From JADLGJ01 sp031423615 (lineage in GTDB: Bacteria > Omnitrophota > Gorgyraeia > Zapsychrales > JANLHA01): a DNA stretch of 64,000 nt. Location of the stretch: contig JANPFV010000055.1 in assembly GCA_031423615.1 (NCBI GenBank), positions 1-64,000 of the forward strand, written 5' to 3'. This document shows positions 42,001-54,000 of the stretch, one piece after another. The notes under the pieces are model-generated. The model was not told the origin of the DNA. It did not search any database and saw only the letters and a list, made by a program, of their open reading frames with translations. The stretch's first letter is position 1, and each line of letters begins with the position of its first letter. The translations under genes were made by a program, and so were the position numbers.

Positions 42001-45000
42001 TTGGATGAGCATAACCGACGTATGCACGGATCGATAAGTCATGATGATTCACCCAATTATCGATTTGAGCGGTTGGCGGATATATTGGCTGTAACGAAAA
42101 GATTTTTAACTCAAACGGTGATAACGGTGACAATTCCGGGGAGGGTTCTTTTTCATGATGAGCAATTAGGGTATGGCTATTTGGTTGCCGCCACTAATCG
42201 CAGAATGGTGATCGATGATGTTGAGCATAAAGATGTCCGAAAGGCCTTTGAAGACATGGTGATCTTGGCCGAAGACCCGGTTTTAAGACGGGGAGAAATC
42301 CATGTTTTCCGCAATAATCATCCGCAAGTCTTGGCTTTTGCAAGATATATTCCGGGACGAGCGATAATAGTCATAAGTTATCACGGTGCTTTTATTTCTC
42401 GAGCCAAGATTGAGAAGCTGGCTGAGCAATATGAATTAGAGTGGTCATCGGTGGCGCTATTCTTTGAACACGTTCAGTCGGGAGATGATCACCTGGTATT
42501 AAAGAGAGAATTTGATGAAATTATTCAACAAAGTCCTTTGCCAGAGGAGTTCAAGTCAGATCTGACAAGAGAACTGCTTAAGGGACTGCAAGGGCAATCC
42601 GCTAGGGACTTGCTGGACTTGCGTGACGTTGCGCAGCAGATGGGAATTAGAAATGAGGATAATGCATTTTACGTATTGCTTGATCGATTAAACGGCGCTG
42701 TATTTTTAAGGACAGGTTCGGAATTAGTCAATCAGGGTTTATATGTTTCCTTGCTAGCTAATGAAAGTCATGTATTTATGATTGAGCAGGTAAGGGGCGA
42801 CAATAAACAGATCCGTAAAATTCTTAGAAAAGCGAAGGGGAAAGAATTATCAATTGCAAATATTTATCGTTTGGTTAACGACTTTGGCGTAAATGTATCA
42901 TTTGTACCTACGGGCTTGCTTGCGAAAGCAGAAATTATCAGATTGCTTATTCAGCAAGGGGGAAATGTACAGGCTGTCTTGGCAATAATGGGAAACAATG
43001 AATCCGAAATCGATGTTGACGAAAGCCGTTCCTCATCCTCGATAGAAAGTAGGGACAGACCCTACTTTTCTATTGGCAATGTCAGAATAAATATCCGAGG
43101 TCCCTATTTATCACCAGAGATCACGTCTCGTGTTACTTCCAGCGGTGACTATTCCTCTTCGGCAGTCCAAGCGACAATTGTTGCTTTTATCTGGACTGTC
43201 CTCGTCTATGGTTTTACCAACTGGCTTTACCGACTGGCAAAGGCTCGCTTGCAAGAGGCTAGAGATATCCTTTATGGTTTAAATGGGAAATACATGTTAA
43301 ATGAACTTGAGAAACGAGGACTTTTAAACGAATTCAACGAATCATGGTTGAGCTATCAAGCATCAGAACTTCTCTTAGCAGACATTGTTTATGAGGAAAC
43401 ACATTTATATGATGGCTATTTGTTCATGTCAAAACAAATCGCTTTTTATTTTGTAGGATTCTTTGCGTTTTTAGCATTTCTCACCGCATTGAATAATCCA
43501 ACGGGCTTGGCGTATTTTATAGCTGTCCCCAGCTGGTTTATTTCTCTTATGGCTTTGATCCATATTCCTCGTCATGCTTATGAAAAAGGAGTGCGGTCAC
43601 TGCAGAGAATTGCTGAATACAACGCCCGTCGGACCGTTTGGAATGATGAAAATACAATTGATGCAGTAAGCAATCCTGATCAATCAGCCTCCTCGTCGCT
43701 GTATCTGATAGAAGATTCGTATTCCAAAATTATTCCAACATCTCAAAGGAATCTTAGAAATGCTGGTCATAAGACAGCGTATTTTCTGACGCGTTTTTCT
43801 ACCGTCGATAAAAGCCAGCAATGGGGTTCAGGTTCCGCTTCCAGCGCGGTGCATGAGAATTACACTGCTCTGCAAATTGAAAAAAGAAGGATTGATTGGG
43901 CTATTGCTGTGGCAGAGGCAAAAATAGCCCTTGCTCAACAGAAATTTGTGGAAGTGGATGAAAGTTTTCCGGAAGGAGAATTTCAAACATTGCGATACCA
44001 TGCTTTTAAACTGAGCCTTTTGCTTGAGCACTTTAACAGGAGGATCCGCAAAAATCAAATGGGAGGGGCATTAATGTGGGCTGGTCTTATTGCAGCCATA
44101 TTTAATAGGAGAAATCCCAGTGCTCGACTTGACGCCGTGATTGTGGGGTTGATAGGGATGGCGTTAGAGGCTTTGGATTGGTTTGGGCAATGGTTGGAAG
44201 AATCCGTTCTTAAAATGGTACAACCCCAGCGGGAACTTGGTTGGGGGTACCGTCAACTTTATGCTTTGGAAAAAATGCGATTAGATGCGGTCGGCGATTT
44301 GGGTGAGTTACGCTCGGAAGCCGAAACCATTGAGAATAGAATTTTAAAGTATAAGAACAAACTCATAAATTGGCTGACCGCTCAAAATGAAATCAGTGAG
44401 ATAAAGGTTTACCTTGCGTCATTTGTGGCTACTGGGGCGATATATTATCGAACACAACAGAATCAAAAAATTATTATTGGACTGTACTTACGAGCGAGCA
44501 TGGCCGCATTAAACAGTATTATTACAATGCAACGCAGTGGTGAAAATAATAATGAATTTGTTCAAACCGTTGACACGTTCCTTAAACGGTCAATGGCGGG
44601 AATCATTGATCAGGATGACCAAATCGATGGTTTACAATTGATTTTAGTGGTTAATGAGGTCTACACTGAATTGCTCACACCTTTATCGCAATTACAGGTT
44701 CTTGCCCAAGCTGGACAGATTTCTGAGTTTGTTGTCAATGACCACGGCATCGATCTTTTTGCAACTTTGGCTCGTCATGGAATCACAACCAACGACATGA
44801 CTTCTGACCGATCGTCCTCGTCTTTAGACGAAATAGTGACAGGCACTAATTTTTCTGGTTTTTCTTCGTCTAAATCTCCCGCGGCCTCGTTGTCGGTTAA
44901 AAAATCTGTGCGATGGAACAAGGTTGTCAAAAGTAGGGACAGACCCTACTTTTCTGACAAACAAGATTCGCCAGAGGATGGAGAAAAAACGGTTTTGAAT

Positions 45001-48000
45001 CCGGTCCGTTCTTCTTCGTCGATTGAACAAGGGAAAAAGCGTTCGGTCATTATCCCCACCTTTGTAAGTTCTTACAAGCGGGTTTGGCGTTTATTAACAT
45101 CCATCGGTGTTCCGGATTCTATACGGCCGAAAATAATTTTGATTCCCTTGGCTTTTGTTGCCTTGGTTTTCTTTGCGGTCGTAGGATTGTTCGGCAAGAT
45201 TACAGATTTATGTTTTATCAAACAATTTTCAGGTGGGATAACGGATGAACAGCATCAAGGGAATACGGAAAGAAAATTTGCTCAGTCTATTTTGGCGTTT
45301 TGGCAATTTCTTACTCAACCGCTCACCGGAATCATGAAACAGGAATTAAATCTGCGCCTGCTTCCCGTCGTCGCCGCGTTATTCTTGGTCTCCGGCGGGT
45401 ATTCTTTTCTCCCGATCTTTTTATTTTTGGCGGCGGGGCTTCTTTTGATAGGCTTTAGCAGAATTAAAATGGATACAGCACGGGAGCTAACTACGCTCTT
45501 GCCGGTTATTATCGCGGTCAATAATTTGGCTGGATTGGTTCTTTTTGCCGTCCTGTCATTATTTTTGACCCACCCTATCATTTTATCTGTGGGTCTAGGT
45601 GTGGCTTGGGTAGGTCTTACGGGATTGCATATTTTTATTTTAGTAAACCGGCAGAAATTCCTCGATACGTTAAAAAAGTTTGACCGTCAGTATGCCAATA
45701 GTAATTTACAACATCTCAGTACCGTTAAAATTGTCGAAGGTCAGGGCCCGGTCATTATTGCGGTGCATGGGATTGGCCATAATGCAGTTATCGACTGGAT
45801 GGTTTTGCGGCTTTTATTTCCCGGGCGGCCGATAGTCGTTCCTGTCAACTGGCGTTCCGATAATACGATGAAAGAATTTTTGAGCATGAATTTAGAAGAA
45901 CAAGAGCGAAATCTTTTGATAAAACTAATCGGTGAAAAAGATAAAGCGATGCGCGCTTTGCTCTTTTTGGCTTGGATGATTGGTTACTTTGAGAGAAAAA
46001 GCGGCCAACCCGTTATGATGCTGACCTATTCTCTTGGCGGACGCAGGCTCTTGTCGCTTTTTAGTGACAAGGATTTTGCTAGAACCGTGAAGGAAAAGAG
46101 TTATCCACAAAAATGGCTTAGGCTGGCGGAAAGTATCAAACGAGAAGTCATCACCGCAATTCCCGTCGGAAGAGTAGGATCATCACGATTGCTTCATTCT
46201 GTCCAGCTTATGGGCATGGTCATTGTAGCAAATTTGTTGGAAGCCACTTTAATCATTATTCGTATGCTCATTATGGCCAATTGGATGATTAGGATTTTTG
46301 AAGCCGGCCGTCTTCGTCATGAGACCTACGATAGCATTGTGAAATATTCAACCAAGCAGAGTTTGCGGGTCCAGACGTTATGGTTGTTAAGGAAAATAAG
46401 TTTGAGCCCGCGAAGAATTAAAAAACTTAAACAAATGATGAATGGGATAGCGCTTCATATTGTCGTTGGAGAAACCGATCACGTCACGCCCCTGGACACG
46501 AATCGTGTTTTTGCTGAAAGAATCGGTGCTACTTTCTCGGTCATTCCTCACGCGCATCATAAGGGTGTGATTTATTCGGTCCAGTATTTAAAAGTTATTA
46601 GACAGCTGCTCAGTGATGAGGAGCAAGGCCCGGTTGATATTGCAGAATTGCTGAAAGGTTTGGTTATAGAAAATGTGACCTTTGCCCAACAAGGTCAACA
46701 GTACAACACGGAATCCTCAATGTCGGATGCCATGGCTGGCGTCGTAACCACGCTTAATGAGTTTGCCGGTTCTTATGTCGAAGCCCTTTGGCCAAAGAGT
46801 TTGACGCTGAAAGTTACCGAATCTTCTTTTTTAACTCATGACCAATTCGTTTATTTGGAAAACAGCCAGACCGCGATTATTCATGCTGATTTCTTTAAAC
46901 TGGCGCCTAAAATGCGAAAGGGTATTTTGTACGGTGTGTTCGTCGGACAAATCGCTCGGCAAGTCGAGAATGATTTTCAAATGAGAGTAGCTACCGACCG
47001 GTTATATGACGCCATTGATGAGCAGGAAAACGGAAAATCAAATTGGGATTCTCACTCGGCCTTTTTCGCTTTGAAAAGCGAGTTGAAAGAATTAAAAGAC
47101 CGCATATGGACAAGGGTCCACCCGGTTCTTTTGCCGCCGGTGGTAAAAGTGCAGCGGGAATATGATATGGATCAATATATCCGCCATCACCCGCCTTCTC
47201 GTCTTTCCAAAAATCATAACACCGACGTCTCTTCCTCGGCCCTAGAAAGTAGGGACAGACCCTACTTTTTGCAGAAAGTAGTGGCAGGCACTAATTTTTT
47301 TAGCTCTTCTTCTTCGATTTATTCTTGCGCTTCTTCATCGGTGGAAGAACCTATGCAGTGGAATAATTTTGTGGGTAAAGAAGCCATTTCCCACGCATTA
47401 AGCGAAGTGACCCAGCCGTTAAGTCTGGAGGACCATTTATTGAAAACCGTACCGCAAGATTATCAGCGAAGCCGACAGAGATATGCCAGGAGTCATCAGA
47501 ATTCTGATCAAGGATATAATAGTGCGCTAATTAAGGAGTTTTTGGATCTTTATGAAATCATGATAGGACATCCAGGGGGATGGACGATAGAGCAGTTATG
47601 GAATTTGTTTTCCCATATTCAAAAAGCCCACCCGCGTTATATAAATTCTAGAGAATTCCTGGTTGAGATGTTTGTATTTTTTCAGAAACAAAAATATCCT
47701 TTTGAAAGACAAGGTCCCTTGTGGTCATTGACCGGGCCCGTGCAGTTACAGCTCAATATTATATTACCTCCTCGGATCGTGAATGGCGCAGGCTTGCGCA
47801 AATTTCGTCTGGACGTCAAATTAGGAATAGAGGATGCGGCAAAACGTTTAGGTACTTCCGTAGTTAGTTTGAAAAAGGCCGAGAACCAAAAAGGGCCGGT
47901 GCGATTTAATGATCTTTCAATGTGGCCGCGAATAGTTGAGCAGTATGGGTACGACAAGATGGCGGTGTGGTTATTAATCGCTCAGTTGCCCTACGAAATT

Positions 48001-51000
48001 GCTATAAGACGCAGTACGCTGGGGCAAAGATTTGCGTTGGTGGGATTGGCAAACGGAAAAACGATGGAGCAATATGCAGAAATACTGGGTATCCATAGAA
48101 CCGAGTTACATTTAATCATTGCCGGTAAGAAATTCCCTCCTCCGGAGGTTTTAGACCGCATGAACTCCTATTTTGGTATCTCTGATCAAGATCTTTTAGC
48201 CCCAACGGAAGGAATCGTTGTTGAGGGATGGCCTTTGAACAAAGCGCTTTTGGAGATGGGAAGCAAGATTAAGATTTTCTTATACCCCAGTCTTTATCAA
48301 AGGATAGCGACCGCCCGATCCAAAGATATTTGGGTGATGTTGACAGGGCATAAAAAGGATGAGGCTTTGGCAATGACCTTACCGCACCGACGACTAGAGC
48401 TTTGGCGTCTTGTTGTGGGTCTTACTGTCCTAGAATTGGCTGCTCAGATGCAAATAAATAACGATACATATTATTCCCATATTAGTGGTGAGATAAATAT
48501 TCCAGAAATACAAAAGATAAAATATGAAGAAATTTTTGCTCCCGCGACAAGAGCAGAACTCTTTGGTAACGAAAGTCCAACCGTAAAAAGTAGGGACAGA
48601 CCCTACTTTTCTAATAATTCTGAAGTTTCTTCTTCGACGATTAGTTCCGCATTATTTATAATAAACCAGATTAGGGCGTTGATCCTTATCAAAGCAATAA
48701 GAGCTGTTTTCGCTTCTCCGCTTCTTTATGCAATTTCCCTTCTGTGGCCAATGTTACCCTTCTGGTATTTACTTGCGGGAGTGTTCCTGTTGTTAATGAT
48801 TCATGGGTTTTACCGAAAGCACACCACACATTTTTTCCGTATCAGAGAATTCTTCGTCGAAGTGTTGATTGGGCGTTTGATAAGGAGCATAAAGGAAAGC
48901 CGTCAACAGAGAATTATAATTCATTCCGCCGGGGCCGCTGATTTTAAAGAAGCGGTTTCTATCGCAATCGCTATTTTAGAGGATTATAAAAACCATCCGG
49001 GAACATGGAACGGCGTTGATCCGCAGAACAGTGTCGTGATTTATGCAACAGAAGGTAGTGAAAGATTATTTGCGAAAGGTTCGACTCTTGTATACAGCAT
49101 TGATGAAGTTTGGTACAACGGGCTTACCGGTGTCGAGCGGTACGATTATTTTGATCGGCTTGAGCGGGATGGGAAAGAATATTATATTGCCAAGCCTGTT
49201 ATTCAAGAGATGATTCGCCCTATCAGGGCAGATTTAGAAAATGTTTCCCTTCTTGAATCTGTCGATATCGTCTTGTTGCTTCATGCAATGCATTTGAATA
49301 CACCGGCCAAGATAAAAAAAATCGTCGGCAATCTAAAAAGCTCATTGAATGATCAGGGTGTTTTTATTGTGCGGCATGGTCATTGGGGCATTCCTTATAG
49401 AAATATCTTAAAAGAAATCTTTCACGACGTTAAGGCCAAAACTTTATTCCACCCACGCGTGCATTATGAAAATTCCCCCTATGACAGCGTAAATTTATTT
49501 GGTTGGGAAGGTATTTGGCTAATCCCGCTAATTCTGATATTAAAATTAGTTTTGAAAGAGGCCTCTTATCAAAAGTTAGTTGATCTGAGCCCGAAGGGCA
49601 TTGAACCGTTTGAAATCTATTCTTACCGCGAAACGGATACGGAAAGGAAAAGTAGGGACAGACCCTACTTATCTAAGAATTCTGAAGTTTCTTCTTCGAC
49701 GATTAATGACGGGGCAAAGGAAAAAGTAGGGTCTGTCCCTACTTATTTGGCGGTATTTTCAAATGAAAGTGAGGGAAATAGCTTTGGCGATTTAGGCGTC
49801 GTCGTTGTTCGTTCCTCCGAGCTTGTTGCTGATAGAGCGGGTAATACTTCAAGCTGGTATTATTCGCAGGTCATTCAACATTTCATTGCGAGCGAGACGG
49901 GAGTATCACTGCCATCTCCTGTTATTAGATATAATCCAATTGAAAAATTATTGGGGTATTTAGATGAAAATGCCGCAGGTCGCAATCGTAAAGGCAACGC
50001 TGACGGTGTCATTTCAACAGAAGTTATTTTTTATAAGTGTGAGAATCAGCGTGGCGAAGCCACGTATTCATTAAAAGCAACGATTCGCCAAGAGGGACTG
50101 AAATCGCCAGATAGAAATTGGGAGATGATAAAAGCAAATGAGGTAGGATTCAATCAGCTTGGTGCACTATTTCTTATTAGAATATTGGGTCAAATGCGAT
50201 TTCAAGAAACTCATTATTTAGGAGAAGGTCAGGGTTTACAGTCGTTGGGTTTTCTTATGAAAGAAACAACCGTTCGGTTAGAGTATGAACGAATGCGAAA
50301 TGGCATATTTGAAACGAGAGTGTTCATCGACCTTGATCCTCTATTAGCAAAATATGCTAATAATAGAATTTCTTCCTCCGCCTCAATAACTACCCGACAT
50401 CCCGATTTATCTGCCTCGTCGGCGATTTCATTGCTCCATTTTGCTGCTACGGATTCGCATCCTTTATTCGGCATTTGGGCGAAAGGGTTAAGCGCCCGCG
50501 ATGAACTGATCTTCGCGGCCCGTCAATCAGGGTTTTTAGGACACTATATTCAAGACCGCCTCGAGCATTCTTTCAGGGGCCACATCGGAAATATTTATCA
50601 GCCGCCGCAAGCTGACTATCTTGTGATGTTGAATCTTTATTGGGAAGGCGTTCGAGCGAATGTGACGCAGCATACCTATGGTGACGCAGTGTATCTCTGG
50701 CGTGAATCCGCAGCGGGATATGAGTTTTTGATGTTGGATTACGGGACGGGCGTTATTAATCGCGATGGCAAGCCGGTTGAGGATATCAGTCAAATTTTCA
50801 ATTTAAAGTCATACCGCCAGGGCGGGTATGCCCCGGACGGTGTTGAGCGTGGCGGCGGCCAGGGTCTGGGGACTAAACATGTCTCTGATTATACATATTT
50901 GACACGATTAATTTCAGTCAATGCCGGACGAGTCAGGATCGTTGAGAAAGCTGTACCGGGTTCTACGCTATTCTCACGGATCGCAACGAAAACGATCCAG

Positions 51001-54000
51001 ACAAACTTTGACTTGACCGAGCTGGGGATTGACCGTAAGAAAGTGGCTGGCGTTATCGTCCAGGGATTTGTTCCTATTGAAGAAAAATTTTATAGTGGGA
51101 GATTCTCCCCGGTTACAAAAGACAGCATTTTGGCGGCCGTTCATACAGAGAGCGCCCTGCCGCGAATAAGGGGTTCCTGGCAAATTCCTTGGGCATCAGG
51201 TTTAGACCGGTTGAAAGCTGGTGATGCCATCACGATTATTTATTATCACCCAGCTGAGAAACAGCAAGTCGTGGAGATGAATGTTACATTGAAGTCATTG
51301 CCGTTTTGGGAGGGCGGCCCGATGTTCTCTATCGAAGGCGGACGCATTTTGCACGATAGTAAGCTCACGTATGTAAGAGCGCCCAAAGGCGAAAGAGAAT
51401 TAAAGGGCGGCTTCGATTTTCTTAACGCCATCGCTGCTTTAGATATTAAAAGAGGGGATCAGGTCATTATTCGGTACAATGATACTATTATGATCGACGA
51501 AAAAGTGGAATTAACCGGTACTATCCGTGCGGTTCCGGCGCCGGAGAACCAGGGCGTTTTTGAAATTGAACACCATGGCGGCGTATTGGACATCGGGCCA
51601 ACTCATATTAAAGAATTTGTTAATGTCGGGAAGACACCGACAGGCATTCATTTATCCGCCGGTTCTTCTTTAATCACCCCAAAGAAAGTAGGGACTGTCC
51701 CTACTTACTACAGGGCTAGTTCCGGACTAACAAAAGCGCAGAGGGAGCGGATTGAAGTTAATTATCAAATTACTTTACGGAGAATTCCGATATTTGGTAT
51801 CGAGTGGGCGGGGGATTTTAAGCGTGATTTTGCTGGTGAGGATCCGGAAATCACCATAGCTATTTTAAGGAGATTGATCGCTCTGGGCGATCCAGCGATT
51901 AATAAAGGTGTCGCGTGGATCCTGCAAGATCCATACTATTTTGGACATAATGTTTTAGCGACGATTGATGAAAAGTACGAGGCGGGAGGGGACATCAACC
52001 GGTGGCTCGGCGAAAGACACAATATAGGTATTAATGCTGCAGTTCTTGATTTGGTGCGATATGTATTCTTGACGGAAACTCCCGGTGCAGCCAAACACGC
52101 CCGCGCCAAGTTTATTTTGGAGGCCCAATATGGTTTTAATAAAATTGCGGGGATAGGCGGCCTGCCCGCATTACTAAGAAATCCGCGCAAACTTTACGGC
52201 GATGTGTCCGATATCACCGCTATTATGCCAAAAGCCCGCCGAGTCTTGGACGAAGACCTAGGTCTTAATTCGACGCAGATTGTTTCACTTCCGACCCAAT
52301 ATGGTTTTGAAATCTATGTCGTTTATCTTGGCGCACAACCCACGGGCAGTTTCAAAGTTTGGATTGCTTACGGGATTATTAAAGCGCTCCGGGACAACCC
52401 GAATATTGATACGATCATCCTCGCTACGACGGGAAATCAAGGTATTGCCAATTCCTATATCGGCCAGATATTAAGTCAAAAGCTTGGGCGCCCAATCAAG
52501 GTCATCATTTATACCCCCTACGACACACCGTCGGTCAAGATTGACGCCATGGAATCTTATGATGCAGATGTTCGCAGGGATCCTGACGTTAAAAATTATG
52601 ACCAGTCGGTCACCGTTGCGAAAAGAGCATATGAAGAAATAAAAGACCATGCTTATTTTGTCGATCATGCGGGGGCGGAGGCGCTGATCTCCTATGCCGC
52701 TCTCGGGGACACGATCCTTGATACCTTTGAATCAATGACCGGCAATTTGCAGGATACCGCGATAATCGGTCAAATAGGCGCGGGAGGGCTTTTAAGCGGG
52801 GCTGCGGCGGCAGCGAAGTTCCGTAGTCTCACGACACTCGTCTTCGGCACACAAAGCCTTTTGACCCGTCACGCTTATGAATCGTTTGTGTGGGGAGAGA
52901 TCAGAAAATATGTTTATGATAATCAAGCCCTGATTCGCTCAACCGGCATTGACACCAAAGAATTAGAAAAGCTCGCTTTTGAAGTTTTACGGAAAACATT
53001 AGACGGCATGTTCCTCGTTGATGAGAACAACATCGATGCGGCGATCAGGCTGTACCATCGCAGCGGAATCATCGCCGAACCTGCCGCCGTCCTCCCGTAT
53101 TTGGCATTTGTAGTATCCCGTCGAATTTTGCAGAGACTCGGTGTTAAGAAAGTGCTTTTGTTGTCGAGCGGGAGCAATATTTCACCCGCAGATCATGCGC
53201 GTGTCATTGCTTCTGAAATAAATAAAATAAATAGGGACGGCGCCTATTTATCCCATGTATCCGCGGCTGTTTCCTCCTCATCGGCGGTTGAACGCAATGA
53301 CGTTCTGACGAAGTTGACGGCGCGAGCAGTGGAGGTTGCCAGACAATCTACGGTTTCCAGGTTATCAGGACTGCCAAAAGTCGGGGCATTGGTTGTTGAT
53401 TGTGATGGGAATATCGTCGGCGAAGGGTATAACAAAGAGTTTGGCGGCGATTTGCATGCAGAGCATGCGGCGATACTCAGCGTTGTTCACAATTATTTAC
53501 GAACACGACATGATGATTCAGACAGAAAAATGGTGTCCATATTAGCGATTTCAATTGTGATCTGGCCATACTTAAATCGGCGCGAACGTGGATATGAAAG
53601 AAACTTTGAAGATTTAACGCGTCGTTTCCTCCAGTTAGCAGATCAGACGGAGTTGAGTTTTAATGATCTCTCCTTAATCGTTACAATGGCTCCTTGTACT
53701 CGATGCTCGGCTCTGATCGGTAAACTTGGGTTCAGGTCAGTCTTCTATCCGGAGAATTCTTATCCTTCGCAACGGGGTCTTAGTATTCTTGAAAAAAGTG
53801 GTGTAACCACTTTTGGTCTTCCTGTTGAAATTGATCAGGATCTTCAGGGTTGGGCGTTTAGATTATTTAATCGCTTTCCGTGGATATACAAAACGAGCCA
53901 TAAGTTACTTCGTCAGTTGCGGGGTAATAAAGAAGGAAATGAAGATCGTAGGAAAAGTAGGGACAGACCCTACTTTCCTGACAATCCCGATGTTTCGTCG

